This document shows positions 29,663 to 38,027 of a stretch of DNA of 64,000 nt, in pieces. Numbering within the stretch: the stretch's first letter is position 1; every line of letters begins with the position of its first letter. This stretch comes from Streptomyces hiroshimensis. GTDB taxonomy: Bacteria; Actinomycetota; Actinomycetes; Streptomycetales; Streptomycetaceae. A program made the translations under genes and the position numbers. The stretch covers positions 107,176 to 171,175 of the forward strand of contig NZ_BMUT01000014.1 in NCBI RefSeq assembly GCF_014650335.1. Direction: 5' to 3'. The notes under the pieces were generated by a model that made no database searches, was not told the DNA's origin, and worked only from the letters and a program-made list of their open reading frames with translations.

Positions 29663-30463
29663 TCAGTTGTGCGGGCGGATGTGCAGGTCGAGCCCGCTGG
29701 TGCCCGGCGTCTCCACGCCCGGCAGGAGCCGCATGTCGTGGTCGTAATCGCCGCCCGTGAGCGACCGGAACGGAACCGGCTCGTCCGTGAAGAGCCCGTC
29801 GAGCCGGCGCCCGTACTCCCGCTTCGCCGCCTCGAACCGCTCCTCCGGCAGGGCGTTCGCGTTGTACATCACGAACGGTTCGAGCGGCGCCATGCCGGTG
29901 AACCAGAACAGGCCGTGCTGCACCGGGTGGAGGACGTCCGCCAGCCGTCCGTGAATGCCCCGGTCGGAGAACGACGACTCCCGGGCGCCGGCCGTCACCG
30001 ACACCAGCGCCCGCCGTCCCTCCAGGGCGCTCCCGGTGTAGGGCGGAGGGAGGGCCGGGCCGTAGCCGAACCCGGCGGTGAACACCCGGTCGACCCAGCC
30101 CTTGAGTATCGCGGGCATGGAGAACCACCACATCGGGAACTGCAGGATCACCGCGTCCGACCAGCGCACCTTCTCCTGCTCGGCCGCGACGTCGGCGGAC
30201 AGCCGGCCCGCCAGCGTGGCCCGCTCGGAGGCGGCCATCACCTCCAGCCGACGGTCCCCCGCTTCGTCCGGGAAGTCGTCCGCGTCGACCGTCGCCTTCC
30301 ACTTCATCGCGTAGAGGTCGGAGACCTGCACCTCGTGTCCTGCCGTGCGCAGGTGCTCGGCCGCGAAGGCGGCCAGGGAGGCGTTGAGCGAGCGGGGCTC
30401 GGGGTGGGCGGTGACGAGGAGGATCTTCTTCTGCTGGTGCTGCTGCGGTGCGGTGTCGTTCAT
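29663..30463 (-). CDS. NAD(P)H oxidoreductase, flavodoxin-like fold (NQO/modulator type)
   Basis: A 266-residue FMN/FAD protein. ILLVTAHPEPRSLNASLAAFA is the flavin phosphate-binding start of the NQO1/KefF family, FPMWWFSMPAILKGWVDRVF is the strongly conserved middle segment, and VSVTAG follows. It would reduce quinones or other electrophiles with NAD(P)H. It is divergent from an XRE/MmyB-type regulator gene, a pairing typical of the regulator controlling the oxidoreductase. Confidence 0.86.
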   Translation of the reverse strand: MNDTAPQQHQQKKILLVTAHPEPRSLNASLAAFAAEHLRTAGHEVQVSDLYAMKWKATVDADDFPDEAGDRRLEVMAASERATLAGRLSADVAAEQEKVRWSDAVILQFPMWWFSMPAILKGWVDRVFTAGFGYGPALPPPYTGSALEGRRALVSVTAGARESSFSDRGIHGRLADVLHPVQHGLFWFTGMAPLEPFVMYNANALPEERFEAAKREYGRRLDGLFTDEPVPFRSLTGGDYDHDMRLLPGVETPGTSGLDLHIRPHN

Positions 30464-30527
30464 GCAGCTACGGTCTCCCGAGCGCACCCGGGTAGCCAGC
30501 ACCCTGTTTTACCTGCGGATCCGTGAT

Positions 30528-30542
30528 CCTGGTACTGCCAGG
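30528..30542. promoter_or_regulatory. short inverted repeat before XRE gene
   Basis: CCTGG and CCAGG (30528-30532, 30538-30542) with a 5-base spacer, 19 bp before the regulator start and within the divergent 97-bp region. Possible operator of the XRE protein; short arms keep confidence low. Confidence 0.25.
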
Positions 30543-30560
30543 GCCACCATACTGGAGCGT

Positions 30561-31466
30561 ATGAACGGCGTGGACGGCAGTCACATCGGAGGAGTCGGCG
30601 GGGTCGGCGATGCCCAGCGGGCGCTCGGCGGATTTCTGCGCGCCCGCCGCGGGCGGGTGGCACCGGAGCAGGTCGGGCTGGCCGGCGCCGGCGGTCGCCG
30701 TCGGCGCGTGCGCGGGCTGCGCCGCGAGGAGCTGGCTCAGCTCGCCGGCATCAGCGTGGACTACTACGTCCGCCTGGAGCAGGGCCGCGCCACCCAGCCG
30801 TCCGCGGAGGTGCTCGACGCGCTCGCGGGGGCGCTGGGCCTGGACGCGGCGGAGCGCAAACACCTGGACACGCTCGCCGGCGCCAGGCGCGACCCCATGC
30901 CCAGGGCGGAGGTCAGCCCCCTCCTGCAGCGGGTGCTGGATTCCCTGGACCGCTTCCCGGTGTTCGTGACGGACCACCGCATGGACGTGGTGGCCTGGAA
31001 CGCCCTGGGTGCCGAGCTGATCGGCGGCGCGCCCGGGCCGGGGAGCCGCGACCGGAACAACGCCAGGTACCTCTTCCTCGACCCGGCCTCCCGGTCCGTC
31101 CACCCCGACTGGGAGGCCAGGGCGGCGGAGGCCGTGGGCCAGCTGCGGGTCGCCGCGGGGCGTTACCCCGACGATGCGGAACTGTCCGCCCTCATCAACG
31201 AACTGTCCGCGCACAGCGCCGACTTCCGGAGGATCTGGGGCACCGGCGAGGTCGTGATGTGCGCAGCGGGCCGCAAGCGCCTGCGGCACCCGGTGGCCGG
31301 GCTGCTCACCCTGGACTTCGAGACGCTGCACGTGCCGGCCGCGCCCGGGGAGACGGGGTTGGTGGTGCACGTGTTCAGCGCGGGGGAGGGCAGTGAGGCG
31401 GCGGCGGCCCTCGCCGGCCTCGCCGGGCCGGGCGCGGCCGTAGTGGAGGCGCCTGGTCTGCGCTGA
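30561..31466 (+). CDS. XRE-family regulator with MmyB-like domain
   Basis: A 301-residue paralogue of the protein at 12720. HTH: RVRGLRREELAQLAGISVDYYVRLEQGR. The MmyB-like domain has TDHRMDVVAWNALGAELIGG, FLDPASRSVHPDWEARA and AGRYPDDAELSAL. ATG at 30561 was chosen because GCGT-ATG-AACGGC starts a normal N-terminus; the frame is open further upstream without a start site. Probably represses or activates the divergent flavodoxin-fold oxidoreductase gene. Confidence 0.86.
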   Translation: MNGVDGSHIGGVGGVGDAQRALGGFLRARRGRVAPEQVGLAGAGGRRRRVRGLRREELAQLAGISVDYYVRLEQGRATQPSAEVLDALAGALGLDAAERKHLDTLAGARRDPMPRAEVSPLLQRVLDSLDRFPVFVTDHRMDVVAWNALGAELIGGAPGPGSRDRNNARYLFLDPASRSVHPDWEARAAEAVGQLRVAAGRYPDDAELSALINELSAHSADFRRIWGTGEVVMCAAGRKRLRHPVAGLLTLDFETLHVPAAPGETGLVVHVFSAGEGSEAAAALAGLAGPGAAVVEAPGLR

Positions 31467-31496
31467 GCTCCACCGGCACCGGCACCGAGGCCAGGG

Positions 31497-31700
31497 AATC
31501 GCGACCGTCCCGTCGAGCTGGTCGGACGCCTGCGCTCGGACCGCGTGCTGAGGCTGTCGAAGCCGCCGCGCGGCTACGATCCCAGGGGTGGCCGGCCGCC
31601 GAAGCACGGCAAGGAGTTCGGCCTTGCCAGGCCCGAGTCATGGCCGGAGCCCTCTGTGCCGACGGTCAACGACACCCCCCGATACGGCAAGGTCGAAGCC
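31497..31700 (+). pseudogene. transposase remnant (DDE/IS701-like family)
   Basis: Frame with DRPVELVGRLRSDRVL, then KPPRGYDPRGGRPPKHGKEF and PESWPEPSVPTVNDTPRYGK. I recognise this as the central piece of a common actinobacterial DDE transposase family. There is no start, no N-terminal or C-terminal domain, and the reading diverges after about 31700. No inverted repeats were found, so this is a fossil. The remainder of the 31467-31848 gap holds no supportable gene. Confidence 0.6.
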
Positions 31701-31848
31701 GAGGCGCTCGCGGAGGTCGTTCTTCCCGGTCTGGATGGTGGGTTCTTCGCGATGCCCGGGACGGGGACGCCCTTGTCCTTCAGTGCGAGGGCAAAGGTGC
31801 CGGTGAGCGGTTTTGAGAGTCACGCAGCGTCGGGCCGTGGTCCCGCCG

Positions 31849-32979
31849 TCACGGGTTGAAGAGCCCCTCCTTCTGGTTCCTCGTGCCCGGGCGGCCGGTC
31901 TCCACGAAGCGGCAGGCCGCGAAGTGCACGTCGCCCATGTCCGTCTGAAGGATGTCGCTCAGCAGCACATCGCCGTCGAACACGATCGAGTGCCCCGCGA
32001 GTTGGGGGTCGAGGAGCGTGGCCACGGTGATGACTCTGGCGGCCGGGGTTGCCGGGTCGAGTTCGACGTCGTACCCGCCCGCCACGGGTGTGGCAATCAC
32101 GGGGTTGCCCCTGATGGTGAGCCCGGAGGGGTAGGAGATCCGGTAGTTGGGAGCGGATCGGCCGCCCGCCAGGGTGCGCGAGGCGCCGGGCTGCCGGCTC
32201 TGCTCGACGCTGCCGCGCTGCTCGTTGCCCTGCTCCACCTGGCCGCCCAGGTCGTCCGGGACGGTCTGCCCGTGGACGGTGTAGAAGTGCAGCCTCGTGC
32301 CCCTGGGCACCCGGAAGTGGCCGTCCACCCGCTCCCAGCCGCCGTGACCGCTCAGGACGAGGCCATCCGCGCGCACGGCGGTGGCGTTGTCGGCGAACCA
32401 GTCGTCGTTCGGGTTGGCGTGGCTGATCAGGGGCCGGTTTCCCGAGTCGTTCACGCGCTGGACTGCGGTTTCCTCGCGCTGGGTCAGCTCGTGCGCGAGC
32501 GTGTGCTTGTCTCCGCCCCCGGCGCCGATGACCACATGGCTGCCCGAGGTGTACGCGCGTGCCCCGATCTCTGCGGCGGAGGCCCTCGCCGCGGCGCCGC
32601 TGTGCACCCGTACGTCCGAGAAGTCGGCGCCGAGCCGCGCCTCCATGTCGGCGCGGGTCGCGTCGTCGAGCGGCCGCCCTGGCCTGCGGAGGACCTCGTG
32701 CACCGCGGAACGTTGCACGGCGGGTCGCCCGGTTTCGCCGTGCCGACGATGGACGGCGTGCCGGGGTTCGCCCTCCTCCCCGAGGTGCCCGGCGGCGCGG
32801 AGCATCTGCACGACGGCCGCGTTGCCGACGGCGCCTTGCAAGCCCATGAGCGCGGGCGGTACGCCCCCTCCGGCACCTCGGCTCCCCTGTCTGCCCGGCG
32901 TACGGCTCGACGTACGGGTATGGGCCGAGACGGGCGCGGTACCGGGGCTAGGGCCCTCGGACTTCTCTCGGGCGCGCAT
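31849..32979 (-). CDS. DUF4157 (eCIS-core) protein with C-terminal adhesin-like domain
   Basis: A 376-residue protein; ATG at 32979 follows GAGGAGAAGG. N-terminus: disordered, then a LQ-x3-GNAA-x4-L motif (residues 47-60). The eCIS-core domain (about 103-170) shows MEARLGADFSDVRVHSGAAA, ARAYTSGSHVVIG and LAHELTQ. The usual zinc site HExxH reads H163-E-L-T-Q167, so the second His is lost. The C-terminal ~170 residues (DGLVLSGHGGWE, RLHFYTVHGQT, DVHFAACRFVE) resemble a Stv-type putative adhesin domain. DUF4157 proteins are commonly linked to contractile injection systems; this one lies 5 kb from the CIS locus. Likely a CIS-associated or exported effector. Confidence 0.75.
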   Translation of the reverse strand: MRAREKSEGPSPGTAPVSAHTRTSSRTPGRQGSRGAGGGVPPALMGLQGAVGNAAVVQMLRAAGHLGEEGEPRHAVHRRHGETGRPAVQRSAVHEVLRRPGRPLDDATRADMEARLGADFSDVRVHSGAAARASAAEIGARAYTSGSHVVIGAGGGDKHTLAHELTQREETAVQRVNDSGNRPLISHANPNDDWFADNATAVRADGLVLSGHGGWERVDGHFRVPRGTRLHFYTVHGQTVPDDLGGQVEQGNEQRGSVEQSRQPGASRTLAGGRSAPNYRISYPSGLTIRGNPVIATPVAGGYDVELDPATPAARVITVATLLDPQLAGHSIVFDGDVLLSDILQTDMGDVHFAACRFVETGRPGTRNQKEGLFNP

Positions 32980-33006
32980 GGACCTTCTCCTCACATAGGA
33001 CGCAAC

Positions 33007-33058
33007 CCCTCCCGCACAGCCGCCGCGTCTCCGTGGACGCAAGGTCCGTGCGGGAGGG
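33007..33058 (-). promoter_or_regulatory. long-range inverted repeat in the leader of the DUF4157 gene
   Basis: CCCTCCCGCAC (33007-33017) pairs with GTGCGGGAGGG (33048-33058); the 30-base loop contains a smaller CGTC/GACG hairpin, and CCTTTT follows on the plus strand. It lies between the deaminase stop and the DUF4157 start on the minus strand, so it may be a terminator of the deaminase gene or an attenuator of the DUF4157 gene. Confidence 0.45.
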
Positions 33059-33154
33059 CCTTTTCGGCTGCCTGACCGCGCGCTCGCCGGGCTGGCTCAG
33101 CCAACGTTCGCCCTGTTGTCGGCCGGCGGTGCCGGCTTGCGCTCAGTGGCGCGG

Positions 33155-33568
33155 TTACTCGGCGTCGAGCTGGTGGTCGGCCCAGACGTAGCTTTCCGGC
33201 AGCAAGTCGGTGATAGGGACGGTTCGGACGCGGTCGCCCTCGCCGACGATGACCTTGAGGGCGGGAAAGTAGTCGAGAAGGACCTGACGGCACCGGCCGC
33301 ACGGGGGAACAACCCCCCGGTCGCGGTCGCCCACGGCGACGATCGTGTCCAGCTCGTAGGCGCCCTGGGCGGCTGCCGCTCCGATGAGGACCAGCTCGGC
33401 GCAGGGGCCTCCGGTGAAGTGGTAGGCGTTCACCGCCGTGACGATCCGGCCATCCCGGGCACGGGCCGCGGCCGCCATGGTGTGGTTGTCGCCTCGGCAG
33501 CGAGTGCGAGCGACGTGGGCCGCCGCCTGGACGAGTTCGTGGTCGACGTGGTGGGTCTGCGTGGTCAT
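33155..33568 (-). CDS. cytidine deaminase-like protein
   Basis: A 137-residue zinc-dependent deaminase. C56-A-E58 (in GGPCAELVL) and P-P-C90-G-R-C93 are the zinc ligands and catalytic Glu; HTMAAAARARDGRIVTAVN fits the substrate-binding strand region, and the length is that of tetrameric Cdd (about 135). The Cys at position 56 is the usual one for the tetrameric type. It may deaminate cytidine, or blasticidin-S as in bsr/BSD-type members. Weak surroundings (remnant DNA upstream) suggest an accessory copy. Confidence 0.8.
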   Translation of the reverse strand: MTTQTHHVDHELVQAAAHVARTRCRGDNHTMAAAARARDGRIVTAVNAYHFTGGPCAELVLIGAAAAQGAYELDTIVAVGDRDRGVVPPCGRCRQVLLDYFPALKVIVGEGDRVRTVPITDLLPESYVWADHQLDAE

Positions 33569-33590
33569 CTTCTCTGCCTTTCGTCAGGTG

Positions 33591-33935
33591 TCAGGCGACG
33601 TTGACCCAGGTGACGAGAGTGCGCAAACGAATATCGGCGGTGTGCTTGTTCCGCCAGGGCTCCAGGTCGGCTTCGATGCCACGATGGTCAAGCTGCGCTG
33701 CCCGGAGTAAGCCCCTCGATGAACGGTTGAAAGTCCCCAGCCAGTGCGAGCTCCGTGCTGAGGTCTGTATCGACTTGCCGCGCCGACGAAGTTCTCGCTG
33801 GAACAGGCCATCGTGCTGCCTGATTCGGAGGAGGTTGCACCGACCAGGGCCGTTGCCCGGGAGGTAGTAGACGTCCATGGCGGCGGCGCGGACGAGTTCG
33901 CCCGCGCCGCCGGCTTTCAGGGCATGACCGGTCAT
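33591..33935 (-). pseudogene. degraded lower-G+C coding-like fragment
   Basis: An open frame of 114 codons on the minus strand with no ribosome-binding site, ending 22 bp before the deaminase start. Codon third positions are mixed rather than G/C-rich, and the stretch 33600-33850 is visibly poorer in G+C than its neighbours. Segments such as RAAAMDVYYLPGNG and LFQRELRRRGKSIQT look protein-like but I cannot assign them. Probably a remnant of transferred DNA. Apart from it, 33569-33987 holds nothing I can support. Confidence 0.3.
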
Positions 33936-33987
33936 GCGTCGATTCTGCCGAGGCCCACTGACAGCACCACCCCCGGCACGGCCCTGC

Positions 33988-35568
33988 TCACTGTGTGCGG
34001 TAGGCGTCGACGATGGTCTGGGTGAGGGTGTTCCCGTCGGTGTCGGTCAGCTCTGCGCGCAGCGTGACTCCGGTGCCCGCGCGCGGGTTGCGGATCGTGA
34101 CGGCGCCGCTCTCGACCGGGATCCGGGTCCAGGAGGCGCCACCGTCGACGGACATCGAGATGGTCAGCGAGCGGACGCGGCCGTTCGCCGCTGCGCCCTG
34201 CACGGTGACGGGCACGCGGAGTGCCGTGTTCGCCGCCGCGGTTCCGGTCGGGCTGAGCTCGGGCGAGAAGCGCACGGCGCTCACCGGCACCGGGACCGGG
34301 CCGGTCGTCGTGCGCGAGGCGAAGGTCCACGCCGAGGTCACCTGGGTGGCGGTGCCGGGTGCACCATTGCGCTTCACCGTGCTGGTGAGGCGGTAGGACG
34401 CGTCGCCCGCCGGCACGGTGAACCCGGCCCGTCCGGGGGCTCCGGACTTCGTTCCGACGAGCACGCCGTCGCGGTGCAGAGTGGTCGAGGCCGAGGCGTA
34501 GGACGGTGACGACGGTACGTGGCCGTCGCCGTCGGCCAGCATCGGGACATCGACGGTGAGACGGTCGCCGTCGCGGACGACGCCGGGGCGATCGGGGAGG
34601 GCCGGTCCGAAGACGGCGTTGTCGAAGGTGTGCGTGGTCGTGCTCCCGGCGCGCACGGCGATGCCGTTGGCGGTGTATCGGTTGGAGGCCCCGCCGGGCG
34701 CAGCGGGGGGCCAGTAAGTGACGTCCCAGGTGCCGCGTTCAGGCGTGACGAAGTAGGTGGCGTCGCCGGGGCTCGCGAGGCGCTGGGAGACGCCGAGGGT
34801 CACTCCGCTACTCGGCTGCAGGTCGATGGACGCGGGCCCGGCTCCGGTGGTGCCCGGCCGGGCCGCGCCACGGATCTGCAGGGCGGCCAGGTCCTTCGCG
34901 GAGGGGTGCCGGGTGAGTCCGGTCAGGGCGCGGGGGCCGGTGAAGACGTAGCCGAGCGCGTAGTCGGCGGACTTGGTCGTCCAGTAGGCGTCGAACCACT
35001 GCTTCACCGAGCCGGGTTCGGCGTCGGGGCCCAGGTGCGCGACGCGCAGGTTCGGCTTGGCGGCCATCCGGTTGAGGAGGCGAGTGGTGCCGCCGTGCTT
35101 GACCTCGACGACCATCATGCTGTGCAGGAACTCCGCGGAGCCGTCGGGCGGCCGTACGTCCACGGGTGCGGTGGTCCGCGCGTCGACCGTGACGGTGGTG
35201 TCGCGATCGAGGTCGAGTCGCGGCTGGACGATCCAGTCCGTGCCGTCCGTGCCGCCCGCGGCGTTGCCGGTGGTCAGGTAGCTGTCCAGCACGTAACGGC
35301 CCTTGGGCAGGCGCACGGTGGTCGTGCCGGAGGCGTCGTGCGGCTGGACGGATTTGTCAGCGCCGGGGCCGGAGATGCCGGTGACGGTGGTGGCGTAGTC
35401 CCCTGTCGAGCGGCCGCCGCGGTCTAGGTGCTTGATCGTGAGACTGTACGTCTCCGGTTCTGCGGCGAAGGCCGTGGCGTCCCAAGCGGGCGTCGCGCTG
35501 CCGACCAGGGCGACGGCGACAGCCAGGGTCCGGAGGACGCTGCGGCGGGGTACGGAAGAAGTGGTCAT
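33988..35568 (-). CDS. secreted beta-rich protein, Tat-type signal, related to accessory domains of S8 peptidases
   Basis: About 526 residues. The N-terminus PRRSVLRTLAVAVALVG with AFA-A looks like a Tat or Sec signal peptide. The mature part is beta-sandwich-like: a carboxypeptidase-regulatory-like segment (VRLPKGRYVLDSYL), a GTWDVTYW segment, and a final Ig-like domain ending RAELTDTDGNTLTQT. It resembles the non-catalytic C-terminal region that accompanies some Streptomyces subtilisin-like proteases, but no Asp/His/Ser triad is seen. Start is either ATG 35568 or GTG 35577. Extracellular; role unknown. Confidence 0.7.
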   Translation of the reverse strand: MTTSSVPRRSVLRTLAVAVALVGSATPAWDATAFAAEPETYSLTIKHLDRGGRSTGDYATTVTGISGPGADKSVQPHDASGTTTVRLPKGRYVLDSYLTTGNAAGGTDGTDWIVQPRLDLDRDTTVTVDARTTAPVDVRPPDGSAEFLHSMMVVEVKHGGTTRLLNRMAAKPNLRVAHLGPDAEPGSVKQWFDAYWTTKSADYALGYVFTGPRALTGLTRHPSAKDLAALQIRGAARPGTTGAGPASIDLQPSSGVTLGVSQRLASPGDATYFVTPERGTWDVTYWPPAAPGGASNRYTANGIAVRAGSTTTHTFDNAVFGPALPDRPGVVRDGDRLTVDVPMLADGDGHVPSSPSYASASTTLHRDGVLVGTKSGAPGRAGFTVPAGDASYRLTSTVKRNGAPGTATQVTSAWTFASRTTTGPVPVPVSAVRFSPELSPTGTAAANTALRVPVTVQGAAANGRVRSLTISMSVDGGASWTRIPVESGAVTIRNPRAGTGVTLRAELTDTDGNTLTQTIVDAYRTQ

Positions 35569-35685
35569 GATCTGCACTGCTCCGCGGGGCGCCGGAGTTC
35601 CTGTGGCCTGCGTCACTGAAAGGGTGCTGTTGCTGCCGCCCGGACGGCTCCTGTGGTGCACGTCACCGGAACCGGTGCGACCGAC

Positions 35686-36438
35686 GTGGCAGAGCAGAAT
35701 GTGGAATCACTCATGAGGAACCGCTTCCGCCGCGGAGACCGCGACGCCTTGGCGGAGCTGTACGACGAGCACGCCCAAGTGCTGTACCGCTACGCCCTGC
35801 GGGTGACGGGCGACTGGGCGGAGGCCGAGGACGTCGTCTCGGCATCCTTCCTGGAGGCATGGCGCGGCCGGGAGCGCGTGCGGCCCGACGGGGACAGCCT
35901 GCGCCCGTGGCTGCTGGGAATCGCCACCAACATCATGCGCCGCAACGCACGCGCACGCCGGCTCCGCGACATCGCGCTCGCCCGTGTCCCGGAACGCGGC
36001 TCGATTCCCGACTTCGCCGACGACCTCGTCACGCACATGGCGGACACCGAGCAACTGCGCGCCGCACACGCCGCGCTCGCCCGCCTGCGGCGCCGCGACC
36101 GGGAGGTCTTCACTCTGGTGGTGTGGGCGGGCCTGGACTACGCGGCGGCGGCCGAGGCACTCGGCGTGCCGGTCGGTACGGTCCGGTCACGCCTGTCCCG
36201 TGCCCGCACTCGGCTGCGCGAACTCGCCGACGCCGAAGCCCGCACCGCGCGCTCGCAGGCTTCGCGGTTCTCGCGGTCTTCGCGGGACGTGGCCGAGCGG
36301 CCTCGTGCGGCGGACAGCGGGGGCTTCTCCGGAGGAGTCCTCGAAGAAGCCCCTGGAGAAGTCTCCGCCACCCCCGACATGCCCGTAGCGGGCCGCATCC
36401 CCCTGGCCCGGCCCTTGACCCAGGAGAACCACGGATGA
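35686..36438 (+). CDS. ECF-type RNA polymerase sigma factor
   Basis: About 250 residues. Region 2 shows LAELYDEHAQVLYRYALRVTGDWAEAEDVVSASFLEAWR split over helices 2.1-2.4; region 4 shows LRRRDREVFTLVVWAGLDY and LGVPVGTVRSRLSRAR. A long Ser/Arg/Pro-rich tail follows. The start is uncertain: GTG 35653, GTG 35686 or ATG 35713 are all in frame and none has a good ribosome-binding site. The stop overlaps the next gene by 4 bases, so the downstream membrane protein is probably its anti-sigma partner. Confidence 0.85.
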   Translation: MAEQNVESLMRNRFRRGDRDALAELYDEHAQVLYRYALRVTGDWAEAEDVVSASFLEAWRGRERVRPDGDSLRPWLLGIATNIMRRNARARRLRDIALARVPERGSIPDFADDLVTHMADTEQLRAAHAALARLRRRDREVFTLVVWAGLDYAAAAEALGVPVGTVRSRLSRARTRLRELADAEARTARSQASRFSRSSRDVAERPRAADSGGFSGGVLEEAPGEVSATPDMPVAGRIPLARPLTQENHG

Positions 36439-37589
36439 ACACCACCCCGCGGCGACGTCCGCTCCACGGGTCCGAGGAGACCGAACGCCTCGGCCTCACC
36501 GACCTGCTGCCCCCACCACCGGTCCCCGGCCTGAACCCCGACCGTGAACTGCTGCTGAAGGAAGCACTGCTGCGCAAGGCCGCCACCGACGCACCGCGTG
36601 GGAGCCTCGCCGCCCGGGCCTCGCGCCTGCGCCCGCCCCGGCGCCTGGCCGTCCGGGTCATGGCCCCGGCGGTCGCCTGCGCCCTGGCCGTCGGCGGCAT
36701 CGTGGCGGTGAATCTCGCGGACACGTCCGGGCGCGGCGCCCCCGCGGTCCCTGGGCGCGACGGTGCCGACCGTACCCCCGAAGCGACGCGGCTCCTCGAC
36801 CGCATCGCCCTCGCCGCCGCAGCGGCACCACAGCCGACGGTCCGTGCCGACCAGTTCGTGTACGTCGAGAGCAAGGTCGCCTACGCCGCGCAGAGCGCCG
36901 CGGGGGGCTCCGTGGCCATGGCTCCTGTGCGCACGCGTCAGGTGTGGCTGTCCGCCGACGGCAGCCGCCCCGGCCTGCTGCGCGAGGAAGGCCGCGCAGA
37001 CGCGCCGCTCGGCGGCGACGACGCTCCGGTCTACGCCCTCGACGGCCCGGGGGCGACGCCCCGGCCGACCACGCTGCGCAAGGGCCCGTCGATCAGTGAC
37101 CCGACCCACCAGTACGTTGCTTCACTGCCCACCGACCCCGACGCCCTGCTGAAGCTGATCTACGACGAGACCCGCGGGGGAGGCCGAGCCCCGGCCCCGG
37201 CCTCGGCCTCGGATCCGGCCTCGGACCCGGACCGGGACTCGGATCAGCGAGCGTTCGCGGCGATCGGCGACCTGCTGGCCGAGACCTGGGCGCCACCGCG
37301 GGTCAGCGCCGCGCTCTACAAGGCCGCCGCGAAGATCCCCGGGGTCACGGTGGTCCGTTCGGTCGCCGACGCCGCGGGCCGCGAAGGCATTGCCGTCGCC
37401 CGTACGGCACACGGTCGGCAAACGCAGTGGGTCTTCGACCGGAACACATACGCGTTCCTCGGTGAACGTACGGTCCTCACTGAAGCGGGCGACGCGGGCC
37501 CGGCCGGGACCGTCGTCGGCACCTCCGCGGTCCTCACGAAGGCCGCGGTCGGCCGTGTCGGCGAGATTCCCGCATCGGTGGCGCAATGA
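36435..37589 (+). CDS. CU044_5270-type membrane-anchored protein, probable partner of the sigma factor
   Basis: A 384-residue protein with ATG at 36435 overlapping the sigma gene stop (ATGA). The N-terminal ~70 residues are cytoplasmic and charged, then one membrane helix (VMAPAVACALAVGGIVAVNLA). The external part contains EATRLLDRIALAAAAAP, QFVYVESKVAY, RQVWLSADG and a final GVTVVRSVADAAGREGIAV segment characteristic of the CU044_5270 family. In this family the gene usually follows an ECF sigma gene, consistent with a signal-sensing or anti-sigma role, which is inferred. Confidence 0.8.
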   Translation: MNTTPRRRPLHGSEETERLGLTDLLPPPPVPGLNPDRELLLKEALLRKAATDAPRGSLAARASRLRPPRRLAVRVMAPAVACALAVGGIVAVNLADTSGRGAPAVPGRDGADRTPEATRLLDRIALAAAAAPQPTVRADQFVYVESKVAYAAQSAAGGSVAMAPVRTRQVWLSADGSRPGLLREEGRADAPLGGDDAPVYALDGPGATPRPTTLRKGPSISDPTHQYVASLPTDPDALLKLIYDETRGGGRAPAPASASDPASDPDRDSDQRAFAAIGDLLAETWAPPRVSAALYKAAAKIPGVTVVRSVADAAGREGIAVARTAHGRQTQWVFDRNTYAFLGERTVLTEAGDAGPAGTVVGTSAVLTKAAVGRVGEIPASVAQ

Positions 37590-38027
37590 GGTCGTGGCCG
37601 GACGGGTCGTTTCGCGTCATTGGACAAAATTTTTGGGCATGAAAGCGTTCTTCGGGGAAATTCGGCCACATCGCACCACCGTATGCCACCCGGGTGACGG
37701 GGCTCTTGACAGCAGCCTGGCGGCATGACGGGACGATGCCGGATACGGAACTCGGCATGTCGGATGTCTCCATTTGCAGGTGGAACGTGCAACGGGACGC
37801 CGGGCGGCTGTCGAACTGTCCGGAAGCCGCAACTTGCCTTCCTGGGTGGCTGGTTCGCTCGGATGCGGGGGGAGTGCTGACGGCATAATCTCGACCGGTC
37901 TGAGTCGCCCCCTGCGTGGGTCATCGAAATCCGGCTGCCTCTTCGTCACACCTGCAATGGGTGTGCTCTGTCCTGTGCGCTGTCGATGAGTTCACGCATC
38001 AACCAGAAGAACCGGACGGAGCGCGCT
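37590..38027 (+). promoter_or_regulatory. 438-bp intergenic region at the left edge of the CIS locus
   Basis: No supportable gene. It starts with an unusually A+T-rich island (GACAAAATTTTTGGGC at about 37622-37637) and has a candidate -10 box CATAAT at 37884-37889 with only a weak -35. A leader of about 130 bases would separate that site from the first CIS-locus gene. Confidence 0.4.
37884..37889 (+). promoter_or_regulatory. candidate -10 element upstream of the CIS plus-strand genes
   Basis: CATAAT, a five of six match to TATAAT, in an otherwise G+C-rich stretch. No good -35 lies 16-19 bp upstream, so this could need an activator or a different sigma factor. Confidence 0.25.

Noticed and set aside
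33601..33867. Plus-strand frame in the low-G+C patch
   Set aside because: No start site, no family match, Arg/Ser-rich shadow character.
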